Origin: Haemophilus sp. CCUG 60358
GTDB lineage: Bacteria; Pseudomonadota; Gammaproteobacteria; Enterobacterales; Pasteurellaceae
Length of the DNA: 64,000 nucleotides
Direction: 5' to 3'
Assembly: GCF_001679485.1 (NCBI RefSeq)
Contig: NZ_LZOZ01000001.1
Coordinates: forward strand, 1 to 64,000
The notes under the pieces were generated by a model. It saw only the letters and a list, made by a program, of their open reading frames with translations. It was not told the origin of the DNA and did no database searches. Every line of letters begins with the position of its first letter. Position 1 is the first letter of the stretch. Both the position numbers and the translations under genes were made by a program. This document shows, in pieces, positions 11,097 through 23,437 of the stretch.

Positions 11097-12824
11097 ATGA
11101 TTACAGGTATCCCAGCATCGCCAGGTATCGTTTTTGGTAAAGCTTTAGTATTAAAAGAAGAAAAAATTGTTCTGGATTTCCAAAAAATTTCAGAAGATCA
11201 AATCGACGCAGAAGTCGCTCGTTTTTATGCGGGTCGTGAAGCTGCTGTTGAGCAACTTAATTCCATTCATCAACGCGCATTAAAATCTTTAGGTGAAGAA
11301 AAAGCGGCGATCTTTGAAGGCCATTTAATGATCCTTGAAGACGAAGAATTAGAAGAAGAAATTCTTGATTATCTTCGTTCACACAAAGTGAATGCCAGTG
11401 TCGCTGCAAGTAAAATCATTGATCAACAAGTTGAAATGTTGTCTGAAATTGATGATGAATACTTAAAAGAACGTGCGGGTGATATTCGCGATATCGGTAA
11501 TCGTTTAATCAAAAATATTTTAGGCATGCATATTGTGGATCTTGGTGATATTACCGAAGAGTCCATCCTTGTGGCTTACGATTTAACCCCATCAGAAACT
11601 GCTCAATTAAACTTAGAAAAAGTATTAGGTTTTATCACGGATATTGGTGGTAGAACATCTCACACCTCAATTATGGCTCGTTCACTTGAATTGCCGGCCA
11701 TTGTAGGGACAAATGATGTCACAGCGCGAGTGAATACCGGTGATTATCTTATTTTGGATGCGGTAAACAACCGTGTTTACGTGAATCCGACTCAAGCTGA
11801 AATTGATGAATTAAAAACCTTAGAAGCAAAACTCGCTGAAGAAAAAGCAGAATTAGCGAAATTAAAAGATTTACCAGCTGTGACCCTTGATGGTCATAAA
11901 GTCGATGTAGTAGCGAATATTGGTACGATTCGTGATTGCGAAGGTGCACATCGTAATGGTGCAGAAGGGGTAGGTTTATACCGTACAGAATTCCTCTTTA
12001 TGGATCGTGATCAATTACCGAGCGAAGAAGAGCAATTCATTGCTTATAAAGAAGTGGTTGAAGCAATGGAAGGGCGTCTAGTGGTATTACGTACCATGGA
12101 TATCGGTGGTGACAAAGAGCTTCCATATTTAAATTTACCAAAAGAAATGAACCCATTCCTTGGATGGCGAGCAGTACGTATTGCCCTTGATCGTCGTGAA
12201 ATTTTACATGCACAATTAAGAGCCGTATTACGTGCGTCTGCATTTGGTAAACTTGCTGTAATGTTCCCGATGATTATTTCGGTAGAAGAAATTCGTGAAT
12301 TAAAATCAGTGCTTGAAACCTTAAAAGCAGAATTGCGTGCAGAAGGTAAAGCTTTTGATGAAAACATCCAAGTGGGTGTCATGGTTGAAACACCATCTGC
12401 AGCGGTGAATGCGAAATTCTTAGCGAAAGAAGTGGATTTCTTTAGTATTGGTACAAACGATTTAACGCAATATACGCTAGCCGTTGACCGTGGTAATGAA
12501 TTAATTTCTCACTTATACAATCCAATGTCTCCTTCAGTACTAGGCTTGATCAAACAAGTGATTGATGCTTCTCATGCAGAAGGTAAATGGACAGGTATGT
12601 GTGGTGAGTTAGCCGGTGATGAACGAGCAACCTTATTGTTACTCGGTATGGGCTTAGATGAATTTAGTATGAGTGCAATTTCTGTGCCACGTATTAAAAA
12701 ATTAATTCGTCATGTGAATTATCAAGAGGTGAAAGCCTTAGCTGATGAAGCATTACAAAAACCAACCGCTGCTGAAATTGAGCAATTAATTCAAGCTTTT
12801 TTAGCAGAAAAATCGTTAAACTAG
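11097..12824 (+). CDS. ptsI: Phosphoenolpyruvate-protein phosphotransferase (enzyme I)
   Basis: First enzyme of the PTS: takes phosphate from PEP onto His189 and gives it to HPr. The 575 residues equal the E. coli length. The phosphohistidine motif [12 protein letters not shown] (His189) is clear, as are the PEP-binding stretch [12 protein letters not shown] and the [14 protein letters not shown] signature in the C-terminal barrel. It follows ptsH behind a partial terminator hairpin and precedes crr by 59 bases. Confidence 0.97.
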   Translation: MITGIPASPGIVFGKALVLKEEKIVLDFQKISEDQIDAEVARFYAGREAAVEQLNSIHQRALKSLGEEKAAIFEGHLMILEDEELEEEILDYLRSHKVNASVAASKIIDQQVEMLSEIDDEYLKERAGDIRDIGNRLIKNILGMHIVDLGDITEESILVAYDLTPSETAQLNLEKVLGFITDIGGRTSHTSIMARSLELPAIVGTNDVTARVNTGDYLILDAVNNRVYVNPTQAEIDELKTLEAKLAEEKAELAKLKDLPAVTLDGHKVDVVANIGTIRDCEGAHRNGAEGVGLYRTEFLFMDRDQLPSEEEQFIAYKEVVEAMEGRLVVLRTMDIGGDKELPYLNLPKEMNPFLGWRAVRIALDRREILHAQLRAVLRASAFGKLAVMFPMIISVEEIRELKSVLETLKAELRAEGKAFDENIQVGVMVETPSAAVNAKFLAKEVDFFSIGTNDLTQYTLAVDRGNELISHLYNPMSPSVLGLIKQVIDASHAEGKWTGMCGELAGDERATLLLLGMGLDEFSMSAISVPRIKKLIRHVNYQEVKALADEALQKPTAAEIEQLIQAFLAEKSLN

Positions 12825-12883
12825 ATACAAAAACAGAGTTTTACGTTAAAATACTAGCCATCTTTAATAGATAGGAGATTAAA

Positions 12884-13384
12884 ATGGGCTTATTTGACAA
12901 ATTATTTGGTTCAAAAGAAAACAAAACAGTGGAAGTCGAAATTTATGCGCCACTTTCTGGTGAGATTGTGAATATCGAAGATGTACCAGATGTTGTTTTC
13001 TCTGAAAAAATCGTGGGTGATGGTATCGCGATTCGCCCAACAGGTAACAAAATTGTGGCGCCTGTTGATGGTGTAATTGGTAAAATTTTTGAAACCAACC
13101 ATGCGTTTTCAATGGAATCAAAAGAGGGTGTTGAATTATTCGTTCACTTCGGTATTGATACCGTTGAATTAAAAGGTGAAGGATTCACTCGCATCGCACA
13201 CGAAGGTCAAAGCGTAAAACGCGGCGACACAGTAATCGAATTTGATTTAGCAACATTAGAGTCAAAAGCAAAATCAGTTTTAACACCAGTTGTTATCTCT
13301 AACATGGATGAAATTTCATCTATCGAGAAAAAATCGGGTGAAGTGATTGCTGGAGAATCTGTTGTTTTAAGTTTAACAAAATAA
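12884..13384 (+). CDS. crr: PTS glucose-type EIIA component (EIIA-Glc)
   Basis: Soluble EIIA that accepts phosphate from HPr and acts as the catabolite-control switch, stimulating adenylate cyclase when phosphorylated and inhibiting non-PTS transporters when not. The 166 residues hold the two active-site histidines, His73 (ETNHAF) and His88 (VHFGID, the phosphorylated one). The N-terminal GLFDKLFG is the amphipathic helix known to touch the membrane. Ends with a good terminator. CRP-like sites nearby (10640, 14664) fit its signalling role. Confidence 0.96.
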   Translation: MGLFDKLFGSKENKTVEVEIYAPLSGEIVNIEDVPDVVFSEKIVGDGIAIRPTGNKIVAPVDGVIGKIFETNHAFSMESKEGVELFVHFGIDTVELKGEGFTRIAHEGQSVKRGDTVIEFDLATLESKAKSVLTPVVISNMDEISSIEKKSGEVIAGESVVLSLTK

Positions 13385-13401
13385 GATTTACTGACTAAAA
13401 G

Positions 13402-13428
13402 ATCCGCTTTAAATGAGCGGATTTTTTT
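13402..13428 (+). terminator. Terminator after crr
   Basis: ATCCGCT (13402-13408) pairs with AGCGGAT (13415-13421), followed by seven T. It separates ptsHI-crr from manA. Confidence 0.85.
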
Positions 13429-13456
13429 ATCCTTATTCTTTTTAAAGAAGGTAAAA

Positions 13457-14656
13457 ATGATTTATCGATTAACTGGCCAAGTACAGCATTATGCTTGGGG
13501 CGGAAAAAACTATATTGCATCATTGATTGGATTAAATTCAGCGAAAGATCAACCTTGTGCGGAGTGGTGGTTAGGCGCACATCCATCAGCACCTTCTGAA
13601 ATTGAGAATGTAACAGGTAAACAATCCCTTATTGAATTTTTATCGAAAAATCCGACCGCACTTGGGCAAGCTAGCCGCCAGCAATTTGGTGATGAACTCC
13701 CTTATTTATTAAAGATTTTAGATGTTGAAAAGCCGTTGTCGATTCAATTGCATCCAACTAAAGCGCAAGCTGAAAAGGGCTTTGAGGCTGAGAATGCAAA
13801 AGGCGTGGTATTAACAGACGGTACGCGGACTTATAAAGATCGAAATCACAAACCAGAAATGATGATTGCTTTATCTGATTTCTGGCTTTTACATGGTTTT
13901 AAAACAAAATCTCAAATTCTTGCCACATTAAATGCACGCCCCTCTTTGCAACCTTTGGCTGAAAAACTAAGCACACAAAGCCTTGCTGAATTTTATGCGG
14001 ATGTAATGTTGGCGGATCAATCAACGCTCGCAAATTGGCTATTACCTATTATTGAAGCTAATCAACAGCCTTATAAAAATGGTGAGTTGACGCTACATAA
14101 TCCTGATTATTGGATGCTTTATACCATGGAAGCCATGGCAATTTTGCCTGAAAAATTAGATGCCGGCTTGGTGTGTTTTTATCTCTTTAATATTGTGCAT
14201 TTAAAAGAAGGAGAGGGCATTTTCCAAGATGCGGGTATTCCTCATGCTTACCTTCGCGGACAAAACGTGGAGTTAATGGCCTGTTCCGATAATGTGATTC
14301 GTGGTGGCTTAACACCAAAATATGTCGATATTGTCGAATTATTAAAAATTGTGGATTGTCGTGAAGTAACACCTCAAATTATCTCAGCAGCACCTCAAAA
14401 TCAGTCAGAATTTACTTATAAAACGCCAGTAAAAGATTTTGCTTTAGCTCAAATTCGTATTGAACCAGAACAGCATACTAAAGTGAATCTTCAAAGTGCA
14501 GGTATTTTTTTGGTGATGCAAGGCGAGCTAAAAACACAAGAAAAATCAGCCGCACTTACCTTAAAACAAGGTGAATCAGCATTCATTACAGCGGATTCTA
14601 ATGTTGAAATAATGAGTGAAAAAGGCGGTTATGCCTTCTTGGCAAAATTGCCATAA
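13457..14656 (+). CDS. manA: Mannose-6-phosphate isomerase, class I
   Basis: Zinc enzyme interconverting mannose 6-phosphate and fructose 6-phosphate, letting mannose brought in by the PTS enter glycolysis and supplying mannose for sugar nucleotides. The 399 residues show type I PMI signatures: YAWGG, LPYLLKILDVEKPLSIQLHPTK (zinc ligands), DRNHKPEM, and the late GIPHAYLRGQNVELMACSDNVIRGGLTPKY. Preceded by AAGAAGG as ribosome binding site. It sits between crr and lacZ on the same strand, so the block is devoted to sugar uptake and entry. Confidence 0.95.
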   Translation: MIYRLTGQVQHYAWGGKNYIASLIGLNSAKDQPCAEWWLGAHPSAPSEIENVTGKQSLIEFLSKNPTALGQASRQQFGDELPYLLKILDVEKPLSIQLHPTKAQAEKGFEAENAKGVVLTDGTRTYKDRNHKPEMMIALSDFWLLHGFKTKSQILATLNARPSLQPLAEKLSTQSLAEFYADVMLADQSTLANWLLPIIEANQQPYKNGELTLHNPDYWMLYTMEAMAILPEKLDAGLVCFYLFNIVHLKEGEGIFQDAGIPHAYLRGQNVELMACSDNVIRGGLTPKYVDIVELLKIVDCREVTPQIISAAPQNQSEFTYKTPVKDFALAQIRIEPEQHTKVNLQSAGIFLVMQGELKTQEKSAALTLKQGESAFITADSNVEIMSEKGGYAFLAKLP

Positions 14657-14663
14657 AAATTAA

Positions 14664-14697
14664 TGTGATAAGTATCACGATTTGTGAACTTATCACT
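14664..14697 (+). promoter_or_regulatory. CRP-like site and inverted repeat before lacZ
   Basis: TGTGATAAGTATCACG (14664-14679) matches the CRP consensus at 9 of 10 positions. The same bases start an inverted repeat, GTGATAAGT (14665-14673) with ACTTATCAC (14688-14696), with 14 bases between, which could be a separate operator or a second weaker CRP-type half-site pair. A possible -10 (TATAGT, 14719-14724) follows 22 bases later. Confidence 0.6.
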
Positions 14698-14724
14698 AGA
14701 TTAGTCGAAGATTTTAGGTATAGT

Positions 14725-14749
14725 GGGCGTCATTCAGGCGCCCTTTTTT
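14725..14749 (+). terminator. Terminator-like hairpin just before lacZ
   Basis: GGGCG (14725-14729) pairs with CGCCC (14739-14743), followed by six T. It may end manA transcription, or, if the TATAGT at 14719 is a -10, it lies at the very start of the lacZ transcript as an attenuator. Confidence 0.65.
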
Positions 14750-14759
14750 ATGTGTCTAA

Positions 14760-17804
<3,045 letters not shown>

Positions 17805-17812
17805 GATGAAAT

Positions 17813-17845
17813 AAAAAAGTGCGGTTGAAATTAACCGCACTTTTA
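17813..17845 (+). terminator. Terminator made of two inverted uptake signals (lacZ/grxA)
   Basis: AAAAGTGCGGTT and AACCGCACTTTT (17815-17826, 17833-17844) form the stem; each arm is a complete 9-mer uptake signal. Flanking A and T runs let it work in both directions, ending lacZ and the convergent grxA. Confidence 0.9.
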
Positions 17846-17860
17846 TGTTTTTAGCAAAAA

Positions 17861-18124
17861 TTAAGCAACAACGTTAAATTGTTCTTTCATTAATGCTTCG
17901 AAATCAGTGCAACCGCCGATTGGTTTTTCATCGATAAAAATTTGTGGCACAGTTTCCACTTCTTTACCGACAGATTTTGATAAATCTGCTTTAGAAATAC
18001 CTTCAGCGATAATATCTACATAGCGATAATCGAAATCCGCTACTTCACCTTTTAATTTTTCAGCAAGGTTTTTTGCACGTACACAATAAGGGCAGCCAGG
18101 ACGACCAAAAATAACTACGAACAT
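17861..18124 (-). CDS. grxA: Glutaredoxin 1 (dithiol)
   Basis: Small GSH-dependent disulfide reductase that supplies electrons to ribonucleotide reductase and reduces protein disulfides. The 87 residues carry the dithiol site CPYC (Cys11, Cys14), the TVPQIFID cis-proline segment and GGCTDF for glutathione binding. Divergent from rimK, recalling the E. coli neighbourhood grxA-ybjC-nfsA-rimK with the middle genes absent. Confidence 0.94.
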   Translation of the reverse strand: MFVVIFGRPGCPYCVRAKNLAEKLKGEVADFDYRYVDIIAEGISKADLSKSVGKEVETVPQIFIDEKPIGGCTDFEALMKEQFNVVA

Positions 18125-18254
18125 AAAATTTTCCTTTTATTTAAACAAAACTCCTAATGATTTTACTCTATTTCCACAAAAGCAGAAATCATTTTTCAGG
18201 ATTATTGTGATTGGTGTAATATATCAACTCCTCTTTTCCTAAGGGTATAACTGA

Positions 18255-19154
18255 ATGAAATTATTGATGCTTTGCCGTGAGCCTCGCCTTTATAGCTGCC
18301 AGCGTTTAAAAGAAGCAGCAGAAAGTTGCGGGCATCAAATGGATATTTTGGATCCTAATCGTTGCATTTTAAAACTTGATAAAAATCAACCGCACTTTTC
18401 TTTGTATTATCAACAAAATGCAGAAAGTGAGCTTTATTTATTGCCTGATTATGATGCTGTATTACCACGCTTTGGGACGACAAGCACCCAAATGGGCTGT
18501 GCGGTATTGCGTCATTTACAAGGAAAAGGCGTCTATTGCCTTAATAAAGAACAAGCATTTTTAGCCGCTCGCGATAAATGGCGCAGTTTGCAGATGTTAT
18601 TGGAACAAGGCATTGCCGTGCCAAATTCAGTCTTATCAGGTTGTGAAGTTGAGCCAAAACAAGCCATTAAGCAAACAACCGCTCCAATGATTATTAAAAC
18701 CTTAAAAGGCTCACAAGGTATTGGGGTGATCTTGGCTGAACGTCCACAAAGTGCGGTCAGTATTTTAGAAACGTTAAAAGATGCGAATGTGTCTGTTTTA
18801 TTGCAAGATTTTGTCGAAGAGGCAAAAGGGACAGATATTCGCTGTTTTGTGATCGGTGATAAAGTCGTCGCCACAATGCAGCGTATTGGACAAGATGGCG
18901 AGTTTCGTGCAAATTTTCATCGTGGTGGCACAGCAGAAAAAATTAAACTCACTGAAGAGGAAAAATCCATCGCCATTCGTGCCACTAAAGCTTTAGGGCT
19001 TGCGGTAGCCGGTGTTGATTTGATTCGTTCAAAAGAAGGGTTATTGGTGCTTGAAGTGAATGCTAGCCCGGGGTTAGAAATGATTGAGAAAACCAGTGGC
19101 ATTGATATTGCATTACAGATGATCTTGTTTTTAGAACAGCAAGTGAAGCAATAA
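18255..19154 (+). CDS. rimK: Ribosomal protein S6-L-glutamate ligase
   Basis: ATP-grasp ligase that adds glutamate residues to the C-terminus of ribosomal protein S6; E. coli RimK also makes poly-glutamate. The 299 residues match the family. Visible features are the N-terminal [27 protein letters not shown] (ATP loop), and metal-binding [12 protein letters not shown] near the end. The convergent neighbour ends 38 bases after it, with a shared hairpin between. Confidence 0.94.
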   Translation: MKLLMLCREPRLYSCQRLKEAAESCGHQMDILDPNRCILKLDKNQPHFSLYYQQNAESELYLLPDYDAVLPRFGTTSTQMGCAVLRHLQGKGVYCLNKEQAFLAARDKWRSLQMLLEQGIAVPNSVLSGCEVEPKQAIKQTTAPMIIKTLKGSQGIGVILAERPQSAVSILETLKDANVSVLLQDFVEEAKGTDIRCFVIGDKVVATMQRIGQDGEFRANFHRGGTAEKIKLTEEEKSIAIRATKALGLAVAGVDLIRSKEGLLVLEVNASPGLEMIEKTSGIDIALQMILFLEQQVKQ

Positions 19155-19159
19155 AAGAA

Positions 19160-19190
19160 AAGGGCGAACTATATCATGTTCGCCCTTGTT
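19160..19190 (+). terminator. Terminator after rimK
   Basis: AGGGCGAAC (19161-19169) pairs with GTTCGCCCT (19178-19186) around an eight-base loop. T and A tracts on either side suggest it also serves the convergent gene at 19193-19807. Confidence 0.8.
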
Positions 19191-19192
19191 GT

Positions 19193-19807
19193 TTATCCTT
19201 TTGCGTCTTGTTTAAAATCGTAATTTGGCGGTAATTCCGGCATCGTATTTTCTTCATCAAAAGGCTCGCTTGCCGGTTGATGTTGAAATTCTTTGCTATC
19301 GTGAGCCGGTTTTTCTTTACCTAATAATTGCGGTTGTAATTTGATAAAACTACTTTTATCTGAAAGCCATACATCAATAAACGCTTGTGTAAATTTTTGA
19401 TCGAATTCGTGATCTAACACGGTGTCATTTAATACAAAATAGCCTTTATCCGCTAAGGCAACAAAATTTAAGATGTCGTTTGGTGAAAAATCAGGGAAGA
19501 TTTCCTGCATTTTTTTGAGCCATGCCGTGGTGTCATCTTTACTCAAATTTTGTGATTCCATTTCTTTGGTTAAAGCAATGGCGAAGTTTTTTCCTTCTAC
19601 TGGCTTTTCATATTTAATCGAAAACATTAACGGACGTTCATTTTTTTCATAGGAACCCGTTTCAGAATATAAGCCGACAGTATAAACATGGAATGGCCCC
19701 CATGTGTATTCAGCATTGCCGACCGGTTGCCATTGGGCAAAAAGTGCGGTGGAAAATAAGGCTGAAATGGCAGCAATAATAAATTTCAGTTTCATAGTTT
19801 TTTTCAT
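19193..19807 (-). CDS. Exported protein of unknown function, possibly chalcone-isomerase-like
   Basis: From the ATG at 19807 (MKKTMKLKF) the 204 residues begin with a clear signal peptide ending ALFAQ, so the product should be periplasmic. The next part, AEYTWGPFHVYTVGLYSETGSY and SIKYEKPV, recalls chalcone-isomerase-fold proteins of bacteria (substrate binding, fatty-acid or unknown ligands), but I rate that only a possibility. The last 40 residues are acidic and proline-rich, probably disordered. It ends convergently against rimK and lies downstream of fumC after a terminator. A start 51 bases upstream would spoil the signal peptide. Confidence 0.75.
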   Translation of the reverse strand: MKKTMKLKFIIAAISALFSTALFAQWQPVGNAEYTWGPFHVYTVGLYSETGSYEKNERPLMFSIKYEKPVEGKNFAIALTKEMESQNLSKDDTTAWLKKMQEIFPDFSPNDILNFVALADKGYFVLNDTVLDHEFDQKFTQAFIDVWLSDKSSFIKLQPQLLGKEKPAHDSKEFQHQPASEPFDEENTMPELPPNYDFKQDAKG

Positions 19808-19856
19808 GTCAAAAATATTGCCGTGATTATAACAAAAAAGCCCTTTAAAAAAACAC

Positions 19857-19885
19857 AAATAAAAAGGCAGGATAGACCTGCCTTT
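19857..19885 (-). terminator. Terminator after fumC
   Basis: AAAGGCAGG (19863-19871) pairs perfectly with CCTGCCTTT (19877-19885); on the minus strand a T-rich tail follows. Confidence 0.85.
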
Positions 19886-19907
19886 GACACCAAATTATTG
19901 GCTGAGT

Positions 19908-21302
19908 TTATTTTAAGCTACCCACCATATCTTCTGGACGAACCCATTTGTCGAAATCTTCGGCTGAAACTAAGCCTAAGTTAATCGCTTCTTCACGTAG
20001 AGTTGTACCATTTTTGTGTGCAGTTTTCGCAATTTTCGCTGCATTTTCGTAACCAATGTGTGTATTAAGTGCGGTCACTAACATCAATGAATTTTCCAAT
20101 TGTTGTTTAATGCGTGGGTAGTTTGGTTGAATACCGGTTGCGCAGTGTTCATCAAATGATACGCAAGCATCACCCAATAATTGTGCCGATTGTAAGAAAT
20201 TCGCCACCATTACAGGGTTAAATACGTTTAATTGGAAGTGACCTTGTGAGCCAACAAATGCGATAGTGGTATCGTTACCGAATACTTGTGCACACACCAT
20301 GGTTAGCGCTTCACATTGAGTTGGGTTCACTTTACCTGGCATGATTGAAGAACCTGGTTCATTTTCAGGAATTAAGATTTCACCGATACCAGAACGCGGG
20401 CCAGAGGCTAATAAACGAATGTCGTTTGCAATTTTGAATAAGCTCATCGCTAATTGTTTAATTGCACCGTGAGTTTCCACAATCGCATCGTGTGCGGCTA
20501 ATGCTTCAAATTTGTTTTCTGCAGTCACAAATGGTAAGCCAGTGAATTTTGCAATGTAATCTGCTACTTTCACATCATAGCCTTTTGGTGTGTTCAAACC
20601 AGTACCCACAGCAGTACCACCAAGTGCTAATTGGCTTAAGTGTGGAAGGGTATTTCTTAGTGCACGTAAACCGAAATCTAATTGTGCGGCGTATGCAGAG
20701 AATTCTTGACCTAATGTTAATGGAGTTGCATCCATTAAGTGAGTGCGGCCAATTTTTACCACATCTTTAAATTCTGCAGATTTTTTAGCGAAAGTTTTTT
20801 GTAAACGTTCTACGCAAGGAATGGTGTGTTCAACCACTTTTTTGTATGCGGCAATGTGCATTGCAGTTGGGAAAGTGTCATTTGAAGATTGTGATTTGTT
20901 CACATCATCATTTGGGTGAACGAAGGATTTTTCGCCTAATTTACCACCATGTAAAACGTGAGCACGGTTTGCCACCACTTCGTTCACGTTCATGTTTGAT
21001 TGTGTACCTGAACCGGTTTGCCAAATGACTAACGGGAATTGGTCGTCTAATTTTCCTGCAAGGATTTCATCACAGGCGGTTGCGATTAAATCACGTTTTT
21101 CTGCAGGTAATACACCTAAATCACAGTTTGCGAAAGCAGCGGCTTTTTTCAAATAACCGAACGCTTCAATAATTTCGTGCGGCATAGAAGCTGCCGGACC
21201 AATTTTGAAGTTGTTGCGAGAACGTTCGGTTTGTGCTGCCCAGTATTTGTCTGCAGGAACTTGAACTTCGCCCATAGTGTCTTTTTCAATACGAAATGCC
21301 AT
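19908..21302 (-). CDS. fumC: Fumarate hydratase, class II
   Basis: Iron-independent fumarase interconverting fumarate and malate in the citric acid cycle, or in the reductive branch used by Haemophilus. The 464 residues show the fumarase/aspartase signature [11 protein letters not shown] near the middle, [14 protein letters not shown], and [16 protein letters not shown]. Transcribed away from holC; a CRP-like site (21399-21414) lies in the shared 238-base gap. Confidence 0.96.
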   Translation of the reverse strand: MAFRIEKDTMGEVQVPADKYWAAQTERSRNNFKIGPAASMPHEIIEAFGYLKKAAAFANCDLGVLPAEKRDLIATACDEILAGKLDDQFPLVIWQTGSGTQSNMNVNEVVANRAHVLHGGKLGEKSFVHPNDDVNKSQSSNDTFPTAMHIAAYKKVVEHTIPCVERLQKTFAKKSAEFKDVVKIGRTHLMDATPLTLGQEFSAYAAQLDFGLRALRNTLPHLSQLALGGTAVGTGLNTPKGYDVKVADYIAKFTGLPFVTAENKFEALAAHDAIVETHGAIKQLAMSLFKIANDIRLLASGPRSGIGEILIPENEPGSSIMPGKVNPTQCEALTMVCAQVFGNDTTIAFVGSQGHFQLNVFNPVMVANFLQSAQLLGDACVSFDEHCATGIQPNYPRIKQQLENSLMLVTALNTHIGYENAAKIAKTAHKNGTTLREEAINLGLVSAEDFDKWVRPEDMVGSLK

Positions 21303-21398
21303 GTGATACTCCTATCATCGAAAATAAAAATAAATCTTGAAAATTCTAACACCTGCGAGTTATGAATGGAATGTAACATAAAGGTTAAAAGTTACTTT

Positions 21399-21414
21399 TG
21401 TGATGTAGATCATA
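21399..21414. promoter_or_regulatory. Candidate CRP site between fumC and holC
   Basis: TGTGATGTAGATCATA fits TGTGA-N6-TCACA with one mismatch in the second half. It closely resembles the ptsH site (10640-10655), sharing TTTTGTGATGTAG. It is 97 bases before fumC and 127 before holC; control of fumC is more plausible. Confidence 0.5.
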
Positions 21415-21540
21415 AAAGTGCGGTAAAAAATTTCCGTGTTTTTTCTATTTGCGTTAATCACTTTGTTGATGATTTATTTTTTAGTGCTTTTTTGATAAAA
21501 TCCGCCAGTTTATAAAACGATAAATGGAGAAGTCGCAATC

Positions 21541-21972
21541 ATGGCAAAAAACGCACAATTTTATCTCTTAAATCCAGAAAAGAAGATAACAGTTGAGCAA
21601 CTTGCCTGTGATCTTGCCGCTCAAGCGTGGCGTTTAGGCAAGCGAGTGTTAATCGCTTGTGAAACAGAAGAGCAAGCATTTTTAATTGATGAAACATTAT
21701 GGCAACGGGATCCGAATGAGTTTGTTCCTCATAATCTTTCAGGCGAAGCAACACAATATGCCCCGCCAATTGAGATTAGTTGGAAAGGCAAACGAAATGC
21801 CCAGCGTCGAGATTTGCTGATCAATTTACAAATGGAAGTGCCGGATTTTAGCCACAGTTTTACACAATTAATTGATTTTGTACCGGTAGAAGAAACACAA
21901 AAAGCTCAAGCGCGTGAACGTTATAAACAACTGAGACAGTTAGGCTGGACGTTGAGCACGGAGCAGGTATAA
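21541..21972 (+). CDS. holC: DNA polymerase III chi subunit
   Basis: Clamp-loader accessory subunit that pairs with psi (HolD) and binds single-stranded-DNA-binding protein to help primase handoff. The 143 residues show the HolC pattern: FYLL at the start, ACDLAAQAWRLGKRVLIACETEEQA, LDETLW-like FLIDETLWQRDPNEFVPH, and a C-terminal ARERYKQLRQLGW. In E. coli holC is directly followed by valS; here about 1.9 kb of accessory DNA lies between. Confidence 0.94.
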   Translation: MAKNAQFYLLNPEKKITVEQLACDLAAQAWRLGKRVLIACETEEQAFLIDETLWQRDPNEFVPHNLSGEATQYAPPIEISWKGKRNAQRRDLLINLQMEVPDFSHSFTQLIDFVPVEETQKAQARERYKQLRQLGWTLSTEQV

Positions 21973-21986
21973 CGATATAAAAAAAA

Positions 21987-22100
21987 CCCCCTCTTTAGAA
22001 AAGAGAGGCTGGGGGAGATTTGATAACAAGCGTGAATTTCTTTATGAGGTTGATATAACTTCTGCCGAATCTCCCCTAACCCCTCTTTGCCAAAGAGGGG
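21987..22100. repeat. MITE-like element with 33-bp terminal inverted repeats
   Basis: The arms 21988-22020 and 22068-22100 are inverted repeats with 28 of 33 matches. Each arm also folds on itself (CCCCTCTTT...AAGAGGGG in the right arm is perfect). The 47-base centre encodes nothing. Sequences of the type ...CTCCCCTAACCCCTCTTTG... are, as I recall, dispersed in several bacterial genomes, but I cannot name the family. No target-site duplication is evident. Confidence 0.7.
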
Positions 22101-22136
22101 ATGGTTACAAAAATACTTAAAAATTGACCGCACTTT

Positions 22137-22445
22137 ATGAACGATATTACCTTTTATCAACGCTTCGAAGCCGATATTCTCACTGGGCGTAAAACCATCA
22201 CCATTCGAGATAAATCCGAAAGCCATTTTAAAGCAGGTGATATTTTACGTGTTGGTCGATTTGAAGATAATCAATATTTCTGCACGATTGAAGTGTTAAG
22301 AGTGTCGCCGATCATGCTCGATAATCTCACAGAACAGCACGCAGCTCAGGAAAATATGAGCTTGTCAGAATTGCGAGAAGTGATTAAAACAATTTATCCC
22401 AATGAAAATGAGTTTTGGGTGATTGAGTTTGACCTAATTAAGTAA
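22137..22445 (+). CDS. yqfB: N4-acetylcytidine amidohydrolase, ASCH domain (copy 1)
   Basis: Very like E. coli YqfB, which hydrolyses N4-acetylcytidine to cytidine and acetate and may salvage modified nucleosides. The 102 residues form one ASCH (PUA-like) domain: [29 protein letters not shown] with the catalytic Lys/Thr region, [18 protein letters not shown], and NEFWVIEF at the end. An uptake signal (22127-22135) abuts the ATG. A second copy lies at 23118-23435. The two genes agree almost fully over the first 50 codons and diverge after. Confidence 0.92.
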   Translation: MNDITFYQRFEADILTGRKTITIRDKSESHFKAGDILRVGRFEDNQYFCTIEVLRVSPIMLDNLTEQHAAQENMSLSELREVIKTIYPNENEFWVIEFDLIK

Positions 22446-22469
22446 CCAAGATATCCAAGAGTGTTTCTT

Positions 22470-22778
22470 ATGATTATTGTATTGTCAGCCATATTAGCAT
22501 TTATTTCTTTTCCTTTTTTAATGAGTTTTGCTTGTATGGATGCTGGTATGGGGCCAGGCGGTCTAGGCTGTCTTGGTGTTGGAATAGGTTATACCATTGT
22601 TGCATTTATTGTTTTTGTTATTTTGGGTGTAATGTTGAATTCACGTTTTAAAAATAAAGTGCAACAAGAGAATGATGACAAGCCTTTTGATTTAAGCCAA
22701 ATTAAAGAAGATAAATATCACGATATTATTCGTTACTATACTGAATCTGATGAAGAGCATAAGGCGCGAAGAAAATGA
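22470..22778 (+). CDS. Small membrane protein of unknown function
   Basis: I do not recognise a family. The 102 residues start with a hydrophobic helix (1-21), a Gly-rich turn (MGPGGLGCLGVGIG, 27-40), a second helix (41-58), then a charged cytoplasmic-looking tail (NSRFKNKVQQENDD...). I chose the ATG at 22470, nine bases after AAGAG, over a GTG at 22461 that would have no room for a ribosome binding site. The stop overlaps the start of the next gene (ATGA), so the two are coupled. Confidence 0.7.
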   Translation: MIIVLSAILAFISFPFLMSFACMDAGMGPGGLGCLGVGIGYTIVAFIVFVILGVMLNSRFKNKVQQENDDKPFDLSQIKEDKYHDIIRYYTESDEEHKARRK

Positions 22779-23092
22779 AAAAAATCGTTTTTATATTATT
22801 AAGTATGTTTCTCTATGGATGTGGAACTTTAACGACACTGAAAGATCCTTGCCCTTATATTGGAACTCGATACGATTACAATATGGTAGCTGGTAATTTT
22901 TACGATGGTGTTGGCTTTAAGCATATGACCAGACCATTATATTTTATCGATTGGCCTTTATCTGTTGTAGCTGATACCGCATTGTTACCGATCAATATTC
23001 CTCGTTACTATCTATCAGATGATGAAGCAAGAAAATCATGTGGGCAATATGGCGATCCAAATAATAAATATCCTTGGCTAGATAAGAAGTAA
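22775..23092 (+). CDS. YceK/YidQ-type lipoprotein
   Basis: A 105-residue lipoprotein with a lipobox LYGCG (Cys16) after a short signal peptide. The segment RPLYFIDWPLSVVADTALLPINIPRYY corresponds to the conserved LDLPFSLVFDTLLLPID region of E. coli YceK, so I place it in that family (DUF1375); function unknown, probably outer or inner membrane anchored. Overlaps the previous gene by 4 bases, suggesting a two-gene unit inside the accessory module. Confidence 0.8.
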   Translation: MKKIVFILLSMFLYGCGTLTTLKDPCPYIGTRYDYNMVAGNFYDGVGFKHMTRPLYFIDWPLSVVADTALLPINIPRYYLSDDEARKSCGQYGDPNNKYPWLDKK

Positions 23093-23117
23093 ATTAAATT
23101 TTTTGTGACCGCACTTT

Positions 23118-23435
23118 ATGAACGATATTACCTTTTATCAACGCTTCGAAGCTGATATTCTCGCTGGGCGTAAAACCATTACCATTCGAGATAAATCCGA
23201 AAGCCATTTCAAACCGGGCGATATTCTGCGAGTGGGGCGGTTTGAGGATAATCAATATTTCTGTACCATTAAAGTGTTAAGCGTGTCGCCGATTACTCTT
23301 GACAAGCTGACGGAACAACATGCGAAGCAGGAAAATATGGGGTTGGAAGAGTTGAAAAAGGTGATTCGGGGGATTTATCCGAGTGAAGAACAGTTTTACA
23401 TTATTGAATTTATATTAAAATTTGTAGGTGAGTAA
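23118..23435 (+). CDS. yqfB: N4-acetylcytidine amidohydrolase, ASCH domain (copy 2)
   Basis: Second YqfB paralogue, 105 residues. Residues 1-50 differ from copy 1 at only two places (T16A, A33P), while the C-terminal half differs widely ([29 protein letters not shown]). It ends FILKFVGE, slightly longer than copy 1. An uptake signal (23108-23116) again abuts the ATG. The stop is 2 bases before the next gene, so they are probably cotranscribed. Two copies in one genome region are unusual. Confidence 0.9.
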   Translation: MNDITFYQRFEADILAGRKTITIRDKSESHFKPGDILRVGRFEDNQYFCTIKVLSVSPITLDKLTEQHAKQENMGLEELKKVIRGIYPSEEQFYIIEFILKFVGE

Positions 23436-23437
23436 AA

